DNA of 29,011 nt from the NCBI GenBank assembly GCA_046724395.1, contig JBKOWM010000129.1, positions 1 to 29,011 on the forward strand. Reading direction: 5' to 3'. The translations under genes were made by a program, and so were the position numbers. Positions 7,756 through 15,717 of this stretch are shown in pieces. Positions within the stretch are counted from its first letter, which is position 1, and each line of letters opens with the position of its first letter. The stretch comes from DATAEU01 sp046724395. Lineage in GTDB: Bacteria; Actinomycetota; UBA4738; HRBIN12. The notes under the pieces are model-generated. The model was not told the origin of the DNA. It worked only from the letters and a program-made list of their open reading frames with translations, and did not search any database.

Positions 7756-8513
7756 GCGCGCGCTCGTCCGTCTTCGGCGTTCGTCTGCATCAGGTCGACT
7801 CCGAGAACGCCGTCCGCGAGCGTCTCCGCGCGTTCCTCGACGGAGATCGAGCAGCGCGCGTCTTCACGCCGAACCCCGAGATCCTTCTTCGAGCACGCCG
7901 TGAACCGGCGTACGCACACGTGCTCGCCGGCGCCGACCTCGCGCTCCCGGACGGTACCGGCGTCGCGCTCGTGCTGTCCATCCGCGAAGGCCGCGCGATC
8001 CGCCGATGGCCCGGCGTGGAACTCGGGGGGCTCCTGCTGCGGTTGGCCGCCGAGCGGGGCGACCGCGTCGCGCTGCTCGGGTCGGCGCCCGACGTCGCGG
8101 AGCGCGCGATCCTTCGATGGCGGTCGGTATTGCCGACACTCGACGCGTGCGTCGTCGCGCCCGGTGTGACGATCGGCGACGACGGAATCGGGGCGACGCC
8201 GGCGGACGAGTCCGCATCGGTCGACGCCATCCGCAGGGCGGCGCCCGCGATTGTGCTCGTCGGCCTCGGGGCCCCTAAGCAGGAGCGGTGGATCGCGCGT
8301 CACACGGAATCGTTTGCCTCGGTGCGGATCCTGATCGGCGTCGGCGGCGCATTCGACATGTGGGCCGGGCGCCATCGTCGGGCCCCGCGCGCGCTGCACG
8401 CCGTCGGCCTGGAGTGGGTGTGGCGGCTCGCCCTCGAGCCCAGGCGCCTGCCGAGGATCGTCAATGCCGTCGTCGTCTTCCCGTTGCGGGTGCTCGCGGA
8501 CCGCCGTACGTGA
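7752..8513 (+). CDS. WecG/TagA/CpsF family (GT26) N-acetylhexosaminyltransferase
   Basis: GTG 7752 overlaps the previous TGA and gives VSARSSVFGVRLHQVDSENA, a normal start for this family; 253 residues. Family landmarks are RVFTPNPEILLRARREP, LALPDGTGVAL (the Asp of the conserved D-G region), VALLGSAPDVAERA, IVLVGLGAPKQERWIARH (the G-x-P-x-Q-E binding motif), and LIGVGGAFDMWAGRHRRAPR. Family members transfer N-acetylmannosamine or a related hexosamine from UDP-sugar to polyprenyl-diphosphate-GlcNAc on the inner face of the membrane, an early step in teichoic acid, enterobacterial common antigen or capsule synthesis. It marks this cluster as one making a lipid-linked polymer. The exact sugar is not predictable. 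Confidence 0.92.
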   Translation: MSARSSVFGVRLHQVDSENAVRERLRAFLDGDRAARVFTPNPEILLRARREPAYAHVLAGADLALPDGTGVALVLSIREGRAIRRWPGVELGGLLLRLAAERGDRVALLGSAPDVAERAILRWRSVLPTLDACVVAPGVTIGDDGIGATPADESASVDAIRRAAPAIVLVGLGAPKQERWIARHTESFASVRILIGVGGAFDMWAGRHRRAPRALHAVGLEWVWRLALEPRRLPRIVNAVVVFPLRVLADRRT

Positions 8514-9688
8514 CGGAGCGACGCCGGATCCTGTTCCTCACGCCGCGGCCCCTCGACCGGCCGCGGAGCGGCGGGACCATCAAGTCGGCGGCGCTGCTAG
8601 CCCATCTCGAACGCGACCACGACGTCGACGTCGCGTGCCTGTCGGCATCGACGTGGATGCGCGACCGAGGCGAACTCGTCTCCGTGCCGCTGGCGAAGCG
8701 CAGATCCGCGGCGCGGCTGCTCGCGAGCTACGTCGCCGGCGTGCCACTGAGCGTCGAGCGGAATCGGGGGCAGACGCTCGCTGCACAGGTCTCGGTGCTC
8801 GTCGAGCGCCGTCGGCACGATGTCGTCTTCGTCGACTCGTGGCTGATGGCGCAGTACCTGCCTCGGACGTTCACCGGCGTGCGGTTGCTCCACCAGCACA
8901 ATGTCGAGCACGAGATGTGGGAGCGGCACGCGGAACTCGAGCGAAGCGCCGCGCGCCGTGCGCTCATCCGGATGGAGGCCGGACGCGTCCGCGCGTACGA
9001 ACGCGACCTGGTTCATGGGTTCGATGTCGTCTTTGCGGTCTCGGACGCCGACCGCCGGTCGTTCGTCGCCCTCGGTGGCAGGCCCGAGCACATCCGCGTC
9101 CTCCCCAACGTCGCGGACCCCGCCCTGCTCGAGCGACGCGCACTCGAGCCGCCGACGGAGCCCGTCTTGTTGTTCCTCGGAACGCTGTCGTGGCCGCCGA
9201 ACGGCGAGGGAGTCGAACGGTTTCTTCGCCGCGGCATGGACGCGGTTTCGAGTCGCCGGCCGGACGTCCGGTTCATCGTCGCCGGCCGCGGGGCAGGCAA
9301 GCGGCTCGCGTCGCTCGTCCGATCGACGCGGGGGGCGGAGCTGGTCGAGGACGTCGGCGACGACGAGCTGCTGTACGGGCACGCGCGATGCTTCGTCGAC
9401 ACGAGCGTCGGCGGCGCGGGAACTCGCGTGAAGATCCTTAACGCCCTTGCCCGCGGCGTTCCCGTGGTCGCGACGACCGACGCGGCGTCGGGGCTGCAGG
9501 CCCACGACGGCGTCCACTTGCTCGAGGCGCGCGATCCAGACTCGCTGGCGGAGCCGATCGCGCGCGTGCTCGGCGACGACGAGCTCTGGAGGCGCCTCAG
9601 CGCCGAGGGACGCCGACTCGTGCGCGAGCGATACACGCCGCAGCGCGCGTTCGCTGCCCTCGACGACGTGCTGTCACGAGTCGCGTAG
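8510..9688 (+). CDS. Glycosyltransferase family 4
   Basis: GTG 8510 overlaps the TGA of the preceding gene (GTGA) and gives VTERRRILFLTPRPLDRPRS then GGTIKSAALLAHLERDHDVD, the GT4 N-terminal loop; 392 residues. The acceptor domain has RLLHQHNVEHEMWERHA, as in the sugar-transferase subgroup that includes exopolysaccharide enzymes. The donor domain has LLFLGTLSWPPNGEGVERFL, RFIVAGRGAGKRL, and DTSVGGAGTRVKILNALARG followed by VPVVATTDAASGL. This is the last gene of the plus-strand run. It ends 6 bases before the stop of the convergent LCP gene. Donor and acceptor are unknown. Confidence 0.92.
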   Translation: MTERRRILFLTPRPLDRPRSGGTIKSAALLAHLERDHDVDVACLSASTWMRDRGELVSVPLAKRRSAARLLASYVAGVPLSVERNRGQTLAAQVSVLVERRRHDVVFVDSWLMAQYLPRTFTGVRLLHQHNVEHEMWERHAELERSAARRALIRMEAGRVRAYERDLVHGFDVVFAVSDADRRSFVALGGRPEHIRVLPNVADPALLERRALEPPTEPVLLFLGTLSWPPNGEGVERFLRRGMDAVSSRRPDVRFIVAGRGAGKRLASLVRSTRGAELVEDVGDDELLYGHARCFVDTSVGGAGTRVKILNALARGVPVVATTDAASGLQAHDGVHLLEARDPDSLAEPIARVLGDDELWRRLSAEGRRLVRERYTPQRAFAALDDVLSRVA

Positions 9689-9694
9689 GGTTCC

Positions 9695-11098
9695 TCAGCA
9701 CGCGGAGGCAACACCCTGGCTGCCGCCGGGCTGCTCGGGCGTGAACCCCGGTCCGATGACGAGCGCGACGTCGTAGCCTTGGAGGGCGCCCGGCTTGGCC
9801 TCCCGCTCCGTCAGGTTCGGCACGAAGCCCTGCGCGACATCGGCCATCGTCGCGTCGGCGGGCCGGTACAGAAGCGCCGAGCCGTTCACTGTCTGCTGGA
9901 GCGTCGACGTATCGTCGGAGTAGCCCGGCGAGATGTCGAACCCGCTGTCCTTGAGCGTGGTGAACACCTGCTCCGCCGCCACGGCGTTGCCGTTGCTGAA
10001 CACCTTGACCTTGATGTTGGCCGGCGACGGCGGGGTGTCCTCCTGCTCCTTGCCGAGCGGGCCGAGCGGTTCGCCGTCGCGAATCGCGCGGAACAGCTCG
10101 TTCGCATCGGGCTGCACCATTCGAACGATGCTCGTGAAGACGCCGTTGGGATACACCTCGTCCGGCTCGGTCGGCACCACGCGGAAGTCGGCATCGCCCG
10201 TGTTGATGCCCTGCAACTGCTCGGCGAGGTACTTCAGCTTCGTGAGGTCTTTGAGCCCGGGGTCGACCCACAGGTTCTCGGCGATCGCTGGCACCGAGGA
10301 GGTGATGTGCCAAAGCTGACCCGGCGACAGCACCTTGTTCAGTACCGCGCGCAGGAACTGCTGCTGCCTCGCGATTCGCGAGAAGTCCGGGATGCAGTCG
10401 CCGGGAAGATGTCGCGCGCGAACGTACGACAGCGCCGTGCGACCATCGAACGTGTAACACCCGGCCTTGGGAATGTCGAGCCCGGCGAGGAAGTCGTAGA
10501 GCGGGCGGTCGACGCACATCGGGACGCCACCGATGGCATCGACGACGTGCTGGAACCCCGCGAGATTCACGTACAGGAGGTGGTTCATCTGCAGACCCGT
10601 CATAGAGCGGATCGTGCTGGCCACTCGTTCGGGGCCGTTGCCGTTGACGCCCCCCTCGAACGCCGAGTTGATCTTGCCCCATCCCTGTCCGGGAACGTTC
10701 ACCCAGAGATCGCGCGGAAAGTGCAGGATGACCGCTTTTTCGGTAACGGGGTTCGTATGCACCACGATGATGGTGTCCGAGCGCTGCCCTTCGTTGTGCG
10801 CGTTGGAGCCATAGACGGCGATCTCCTCGGGGGTCAGACCGGCCCGCGAGTCGCTCCCGAGGATCAGGAAGTTGCACGCGTGCTTCGTACAGGGGTCGTC
10901 GACGAACCCGCCTGGATCCTTCGATCCGTGTGAAGAGTCGGTCTCGACGACGTGGATCTTCGACCGGACCCAGAAGTAACTGCCGAACCCGAACGCGCTC
11001 ACGACAAACACGATTGCCGAGATCGACGCGGTGGCGGCGAGAAACGCCGCTCGGGCGCGCGGGTGACCGAGGCCACGCGGAGCCGAGGTGTCGGACAT
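9695..11098 (-). CDS. LytR-CpsA-Psr (LCP) family transferase with LytR_C domain
   Basis: From ATG 11098 the protein has 467 residues. A membrane segment lies at about 17-42 (ARAAFLAATASISAIVFVVS). The LCP domain follows: CNFLILGSDSRAGLTPEE, NEGQRSDTIIVVHTNPVTEK (Arg-Ser-Asp pyrophosphate and metal region), VILHFPRDLWVNVPGQGWGK then INSAFEGG, and FDGRTALSYVRARH with the conserved Arg residues. The C-terminal part (NIKVKVFSNGNAVAAEQVFT) is a LytR_C domain. LCP proteins transfer glycans from polyprenyl phosphate to peptidoglycan or other wall acceptors outside the membrane. It is convergent with the glycosyltransferase operon, so it is the likely attachment enzyme for that polymer. The CTKHAC Cys pair just before the domain could form a disulfide. 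Confidence 0.93.
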   Translation of the reverse strand: MSDTSAPRGLGHPRARAAFLAATASISAIVFVVSAFGFGSYFWVRSKIHVVETDSSHGSKDPGGFVDDPCTKHACNFLILGSDSRAGLTPEEIAVYGSNAHNEGQRSDTIIVVHTNPVTEKAVILHFPRDLWVNVPGQGWGKINSAFEGGVNGNGPERVASTIRSMTGLQMNHLLYVNLAGFQHVVDAIGGVPMCVDRPLYDFLAGLDIPKAGCYTFDGRTALSYVRARHLPGDCIPDFSRIARQQQFLRAVLNKVLSPGQLWHITSSVPAIAENLWVDPGLKDLTKLKYLAEQLQGINTGDADFRVVPTEPDEVYPNGVFTSIVRMVQPDANELFRAIRDGEPLGPLGKEQEDTPPSPANIKVKVFSNGNAVAAEQVFTTLKDSGFDISPGYSDDTSTLQQTVNGSALLYRPADATMADVAQGFVPNLTEREAKPGALQGYDVALVIGPGFTPEQPGGSQGVASAC

Positions 11099-11136
11099 AG
11101 GCTTCGGCCGGAAGGGTACCCGTGTCGATGACGAGC

Positions 11137-11142
11137 AGGGAG
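11137..11142 (+). promoter_or_regulatory. Ribosome binding site deciding the start at 11151
   Basis: AGGGAG lies 8 bases before GTG 11151. The open frame continues upstream to 11088, but a start there would overlap the divergent LCP gene, whose ATG is at 11098, and has no such site. Confidence 0.6.
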
Positions 11143-11150
11143 ACGGCTGC

Positions 11151-13118
11151 GTGACGATCGTGTGGAGACCCTCGAACGAGTACCTGGAACGCGCGAACGT
11201 CACCAGATTCATGCGCGCCCACGCGATCGACTCGTATGACGAGCTCGTGGCCCGCTCGGTTCAAGACGTCGCGTGGTTCTGGGACGCGGTCGCGAAGGAC
11301 CTTGGCATCCGGTTCCGGCACCCGTACTCGAGCGTCCTCGATGCGAAGGCGGGCCCGCAATGGCCGTTGTGGTTTCTCGGCGGGAAGGTCAACGTCGCCG
11401 ATCAGTGCGTCGACCGGTGGGCCGAGGAGACGCCACAGGCTCCGGCCGTCGCGTGGGAGGGCGAGGAAGGCGTCACGCGAACGGTGACGTATGCCGAGCT
11501 ACGAGACACGGCCGACCGACTTGCGAACGGGCTCGCCTCGCTCGGCGTGAACGAGCTCGACGTCGTCGGGATCTTTCTGCCGATGGGACCCGAGGCGGTC
11601 GCGGCCGTGATGGCGTGCGCCAAGCTCGGCGCGATCTGGCTGCCGATCTTCTCCGGATACGCCGCCGACGCCGTCGCCACACGGCTCGCCGATGCGAACG
11701 CGAAGGTGCTCATCACCGCCAACGGCTTCCCGCGACGTGGTCGCATCGTTCCGATGAAGGAGACAGCGGACGGGGCCGCCGCGGCGGCGTCCTCCGTCCA
11801 GCACGTCGTCGTGCACGACCGGATCGACCGCGGTGAGATGCCGTGGACGAACGGTCGCGACGTGCGATGGGACGCCCTGCTCGACGCGCACCCGGGCCGC
11901 TTCGAGACGAGGGCCCTGGACAGCGAGCACCCGCTGTTCCTCGCGTATACCAGCGGGACGACCGGCAGGCCGAAGGGAGCCGTCCACGTCCACGGCGGGT
12001 TCCTGGTGAAGATCGCCGAGGAGGTCGCATATCAGGTCGACCTGCATCCCGGAGAGCGACTGTTCTGGGTGAGCGATCTGGGCTGGATCATGGGGCCGTG
12101 GGAGATCGTCGGGGCGACGGCGCTCGGGGCGACGGTCTTCCTGTATGACGGCGCCCCGAATCAGCCGCGCCCGGGCCGGCTATGGGAGCTGGTCGAGCGC
12201 CACCGCATCACGACGCTCGGCGTGTCGCCCACGTTGATCCGTTCGCTCATCCCGGCCGGCGACGAAGTCGTCCGCGAGCACGACCTGTCCTCCCTGCGCA
12301 TCCTCGCATCGACCGGCGAGCCGTGGGACCCGGAGCCGTATCGATGGCTCTTCGACACCGTCGGCGGCGGACGCCTGCCGATCATCAACCTGTCGGGTGG
12401 GACGGAGGTGGGCGCGTGCTTCCTGTCGCCGCACCCAATCACCGAACTGAAGCCGTGCACTCTGCGAGGACCGGCGCTCGGGATGGACATGGACGTCTGG
12501 GACGCGGACGGACGGCCCGTCGAGCGGGGCCAGGTCGGCGAGCTGGTGTGCAAGCAGCCTTGGCCGTCGATGACGCGAGGGATCTGGGGCGACCCCGACC
12601 GCTATCTGGAAACGTACTGGCGTCGGTTCCCAGGCGTCTGGGTGCACGGCGACTGGGCGAGCGTCGACGACGACGGGTTCTGGTATCTGCACGGACGAAG
12701 CGACGACACCATGAACGTCGCAGGCAAGCGCGTCGGTCCGGCCGAGATCGAGAGCGTGCTGACCCTCGACCGGCGCGTCGCGGAATCGGCGGCGGTGGGC
12801 GTCCCCGATCCGGTGAAGGGTGAGGCGATCTGGTGCTTCGTCGTTCCCAAACCCGGCTCGGAGGCCGACGAGACGATCGAGCGCGAGCTGCGTGAGCTCG
12901 TGGCCGGTCATCTCGGGAAGGCCTTTCGTCCGTCGCGGGTCGTCATCGTGCCCGAGCTTCCGAGGACGCGGTCCGCCAAGATCGTCCGGCGCGCCATTCG
13001 CGCGACGGTGCTCGGAACGGATGCCGGCGACCTCTCGAGCGTCGAGAATCCGGGCGCGCTCGAGGCGATCGCCCGATCCTCCGCCCGGGGCGCGGCGCCC
13101 CCGGCCGAGCCTGCATAG
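11151..13118 (+). CDS. AMP-forming acyl-CoA synthetase (acetyl-CoA synthetase-like)
   Basis: A 655-residue member of the ANL adenylate-forming superfamily, with the length and N-terminal cap of acetyl/propionyl-CoA synthetases (RFRHPYSSVLDAKAGPQWPL). The P-loop signature is LAYTSGTTGRPKGAVHVHGG near residue 263. LSGGTEVGACFLSPHP replaces the W-x-T-E-T-G segment of true acetyl-CoA synthetases, so the acyl pocket may admit a chain longer than acetate. YLHGRSDDTMNVAGKRVGPA is the hinge motif. The C-terminal PRTRSAKIVRRAIR corresponds to PKTRSGKIMRR, whose Lys makes the adenylate and is the target of reversible acetylation; here Gly is Ala. The reaction is acid + ATP + CoA to acyl-CoA + AMP + PPi in the cytoplasm. 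A Pat-like gene lies 2.6 kb downstream. Confidence 0.9.
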   Translation: MTIVWRPSNEYLERANVTRFMRAHAIDSYDELVARSVQDVAWFWDAVAKDLGIRFRHPYSSVLDAKAGPQWPLWFLGGKVNVADQCVDRWAEETPQAPAVAWEGEEGVTRTVTYAELRDTADRLANGLASLGVNELDVVGIFLPMGPEAVAAVMACAKLGAIWLPIFSGYAADAVATRLADANAKVLITANGFPRRGRIVPMKETADGAAAAASSVQHVVVHDRIDRGEMPWTNGRDVRWDALLDAHPGRFETRALDSEHPLFLAYTSGTTGRPKGAVHVHGGFLVKIAEEVAYQVDLHPGERLFWVSDLGWIMGPWEIVGATALGATVFLYDGAPNQPRPGRLWELVERHRITTLGVSPTLIRSLIPAGDEVVREHDLSSLRILASTGEPWDPEPYRWLFDTVGGGRLPIINLSGGTEVGACFLSPHPITELKPCTLRGPALGMDMDVWDADGRPVERGQVGELVCKQPWPSMTRGIWGDPDRYLETYWRRFPGVWVHGDWASVDDDGFWYLHGRSDDTMNVAGKRVGPAEIESVLTLDRRVAESAAVGVPDPVKGEAIWCFVVPKPGSEADETIERELRELVAGHLGKAFRPSRVVIVPELPRTRSAKIVRRAIRATVLGTDAGDLSSVENPGALEAIARSSARGAAPPAEPA

Positions 13119-13151
13119 GTCGACGCGCGGCGACCGGTAGGCTTCGTCACG

Positions 13152-14045
13152 ATGTCGACCCGGCCACGGACCCGAGTACTGGTCGTAGCCCGCGACATGG
13201 AGATCCGACGCCGGATCGCGTTCGCGCTCGGTTCCGGGCTCGCCTCGACGTTCAACGTGGACGAGGTGCCGGACGCATCCGCCGCCATCGACCTGCTGGC
13301 CGAAGGAGCGGTCGACGTCGCGATCGTTCGTCCGCAACCGCCCGACGGACTCGCTGCCGTCCGCCGCGTCCATGCCGCGGCGCCGGACATCCCTATCGTG
13401 GCGCTCCTGGCCACCGCCGGTGCGGAGGGAAGCGAGGCCGCCGTCGCGGCCGGGGCCGCCGACTCGATGGCCGAGGATCCGCTCGACGCGGAGATCCTGC
13501 GGCGCGCTCTCCGCTATGCGACAGAGCGTGCGCGCCTGCTGGTCGAGGCTCGTCGGGGGGCGACCCTCGACGCGGAAACGGGCGTCTACAACGCCCGCGG
13601 CTTCGAACAACTCACGGCGCATCACCTGGTGCTCGCCGACCGGTCGAAGGAGTCCGTCGTCGTAGTGCTCGTGCGAGTCGCCCCGCCGAGGGGTGCGGGG
13701 GGCTCTGGCGCCCCGGTGGGAGGTGGCGCAACGATGTCGGCGCTCGTCCGCGAAACCGCGGACGTGCTCCGTCGTGCCGTGCGAGGCTCGGACGTCGTCG
13801 GGCGGCTCGGCGGCGACACCTTCGGCGTGCTGCTGACGGGTAACGCTTCGGGCAACGAAGGCCTCGTGCTGTCGCGGATCGTGGAGGCGGTCGCGACACG
13901 GAACGCGCGCGTCGGGGACACGGGGCGGCTGACGCTCGCGATCGGATCGGCGATCTGTGACGCCGAGCATCGTGTCTCGGCGGCCGAGCTCGTCCGCCGG
14001 GCGGATGCGCGGATGTATACGTCGACGGGCGACGCTCGCAGCTGA
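13152..14045 (+). CDS. Degenerate receiver-GGDEF protein
   Basis: A 297-residue protein in two parts. Residues about 7-125 fold like a response-regulator receiver (TRVLVVARDMEIRRRIAFAL), but the phosphoacceptor position is Arg60 (VDVAIVRPQPPDGLA), and one of the acidic metal ligands is Arg14. Residues about 138-290 resemble a GGDEF domain: LDAETGVYNARGFEQL corresponds to the D-x-L-T-G-L-x-N-R-R-x-F start, and GRLGGDTFGVLL (220-224) to GGDEF, with Thr in place of the catalytic Glu. Neither phosphorylation nor diguanylate cyclase activity is therefore expected. A nucleotide-binding or protein-interaction role is inferred. It starts 33 bases after the synthetase gene on the same strand, and is convergent with the PAS kinase gene. 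Confidence 0.8.
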   Translation: MSTRPRTRVLVVARDMEIRRRIAFALGSGLASTFNVDEVPDASAAIDLLAEGAVDVAIVRPQPPDGLAAVRRVHAAAPDIPIVALLATAGAEGSEAAVAAGAADSMAEDPLDAEILRRALRYATERARLLVEARRGATLDAETGVYNARGFEQLTAHHLVLADRSKESVVVVLVRVAPPRGAGGSGAPVGGGATMSALVRETADVLRRAVRGSDVVGRLGGDTFGVLLTGNASGNEGLVLSRIVEAVATRNARVGDTGRLTLAIGSAICDAEHRVSAAELVRRADARMYTSTGDARS

Positions 14046-14083
14046 CGTCGGGCGTCCGCGAAAGGACCCCGGCGTCGACTCCC

Positions 14084-15595
14084 CTAGTCGGGCCGTGCTC
14101 CCAGGTCGGCCGACGTGACGGAGCCAGCGCGCGGCAGCGTTACGTGGAAGCTCGCGCCGCCTTCCCCTGATTCCTCGACCCAGGCACGACCGCCATGCAG
14201 CGCCGCGAAGCGAGCAACGAGCGACAGGCCGATGCCGAGGCCCTGCCCCCCATCACCTTGACGGAATGGTTGAAAGATCGCCTCACGCAGGTCCGTCACA
14301 ACTCCCGGCCCCGCGTCGGATACGACGATGCTCACGCCGTCGGCGTCTTGCTCGACGGTCACCTGGACCGGCGTGCCGGCGGGCGTGTGCTTCGCCGCAT
14401 TCAACAAGAGGTTTTCGACGATCCGCTCGACCTGAACTGGATCGACGTCCGCCTCCCCGGACGGGGCCAAGACCGTCGCCGTCTCGTCGAGGCCGAGCTC
14501 CGTCACGACCCGACGCACAAGCGCACCGACGTCCGTCGGACGTCGGTGCGGTTCGATGATGCCCCGCTCGAGACGGTCGAGGTCGAGTAGGTCGATGACG
14601 AGCCGGTTGAGCTTGCGGGCGCTGGCGGTGATGCCGTAGATGAGATCGGTGCGCTTGGCGTCGTCGAGTGCGTGCTCGCCGCCCTCGAGCACGAGCGCCG
14701 AGCCCAGGATCGCGGTGATCGGCCCCCGGAGGTCATGGGACACGGCGTGAAGCAGCAGACTTTTGAGCTCGTCGAGCGACCGAAGATGCTCCGAGATGTC
14801 GCGCTCGCGCTCCCACGCCCGCTGAAGCTCCTCCTCGGCGCGCTTACGTTCCGTGATGTCGACGATCACCCCCTGGATCACCCAGGGACGGTCGTTTGCG
14901 TCGCGCAGGACGACGGCGCGCTCGCTCACCCAGACGACGTCTCCGTCCTCACGCAGCATCCGGTACTCCTGCTCGTAGCCGGACGCCGTGTCCCGCGCGG
15001 TGACGTACGCATTCCAGACACGATCAGCGTCGTCGGGGTGGACGTTACGCCACCAGAACGCCGGGTCGGTGAGCCACTGCTCCGGCGTGCAGCCCAGGAG
15101 ATCCTTGATCTGCGGACTCACGTAGAGGCTGTCGCTCCACTCGTCGAGCGGGTCGACGTACGTAACGGCCGGCACCGTTTCGATCAGCCCGCGGTACTTC
15201 GTCTCGGCCTCGAACAGCGACCCCTGCTCCCACATCCGCTCGGTGACGTCCACCGCGACGGCAAGGGTGCCGACGACGGCTCCAGCTTCGTCGCGGAGCG
15301 GTTCGACCCGGGTCTCGAACCGTCGACCCAGCCAGTTCTGTTCGTACGCCGTGGGCTCTCCCGCGAGCGCGCGCCGGTGCGCCGCGATCGGGGCGAAGTC
15401 CGGGTCGTCGCTGTCGAAGAACTCGGCGATGGTCCGACCGACGACGTCGCCCTGACCGATCTCGAGTGGCTCCAGACCGCGCCCGGCGAGCGCCGTGAAC
15501 CGCAGACCGTCGTCCGTCGACCAGACGATCGCGGGCAGCTGGGCCAGCATGGCGTCGGGCAGCGCCGTTTTCGGGGGAGGCATCCTGGCGTCCAT
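14084..15595 (-). CDS. Soluble PAS-PAS sensor histidine kinase
   Basis: ATG 15595 gives 503 residues with no signal peptide or membrane segment, so the kinase is cytoplasmic. The first PAS domain spans about 14-118 (MLAQLPAIVWSTDDGLRFTA … LAVAVDVTER). The second PAS/PAC spans about 133-250 (KYRGLIETVPAVTYVDPLDE … IQGVIVDITERKRAEEELQR). HisKA has LLHAVSHDLRGPITAILGSA with the phospho-accepting His287. HATPase_c has VERIVENLLLNAAKHTPAGT (N box), VVSDAGPGV (G1) and GQGLGIGLSLVARFAALHGG (G2). The frame is open further upstream, but that part would cover the divergent promoter region; ATG 15583 is an alternative start. No response regulator gene is adjacent, so its partner is elsewhere or is the DevR-like regulator. 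The PAS ligand is unknown. Confidence 0.9.
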   Translation of the reverse strand: MDARMPPPKTALPDAMLAQLPAIVWSTDDGLRFTALAGRGLEPLEIGQGDVVGRTIAEFFDSDDPDFAPIAAHRRALAGEPTAYEQNWLGRRFETRVEPLRDEAGAVVGTLAVAVDVTERMWEQGSLFEAETKYRGLIETVPAVTYVDPLDEWSDSLYVSPQIKDLLGCTPEQWLTDPAFWWRNVHPDDADRVWNAYVTARDTASGYEQEYRMLREDGDVVWVSERAVVLRDANDRPWVIQGVIVDITERKRAEEELQRAWERERDISEHLRSLDELKSLLLHAVSHDLRGPITAILGSALVLEGGEHALDDAKRTDLIYGITASARKLNRLVIDLLDLDRLERGIIEPHRRPTDVGALVRRVVTELGLDETATVLAPSGEADVDPVQVERIVENLLLNAAKHTPAGTPVQVTVEQDADGVSIVVSDAGPGVVTDLREAIFQPFRQGDGGQGLGIGLSLVARFAALHGGRAWVEESGEGGASFHVTLPRAGSVTSADLGARPD

Positions 15596-15717
15596 CGATT
15601 CTGTATCGACCGGCGGCGCGTCGTCCTCAATCCGCTCGTCCGTGTGGGGCGCTCGGCCCGTCGACCCTCGGCGCTCAGCCCACGGGTCCGCACCAGGCAC
15701 CCGGCTACGATGAGCAC
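15596..15717. other. Divergent intergenic region between PAS kinase and Pat-like genes
   Basis: This 122-base stretch separates two divergent start codons and must hold both promoters if the genes are expressed independently. I see no clear -10/-35 pair, operator or RNA motif in it. Confidence 0.5.

Noticed and set aside
12180..13970. 596-residue open frame on the minus strand
   Set aside because: It is antisense to the acyl-CoA synthetase and the receiver-GGDEF gene, without motifs.
14046..14083. Terminator between convergent receiver-GGDEF and PAS kinase genes
   Set aside because: Only a 5-base stem (CGACT/AGTCG), which reaches into the kinase stop codon, is visible; too weak to call.
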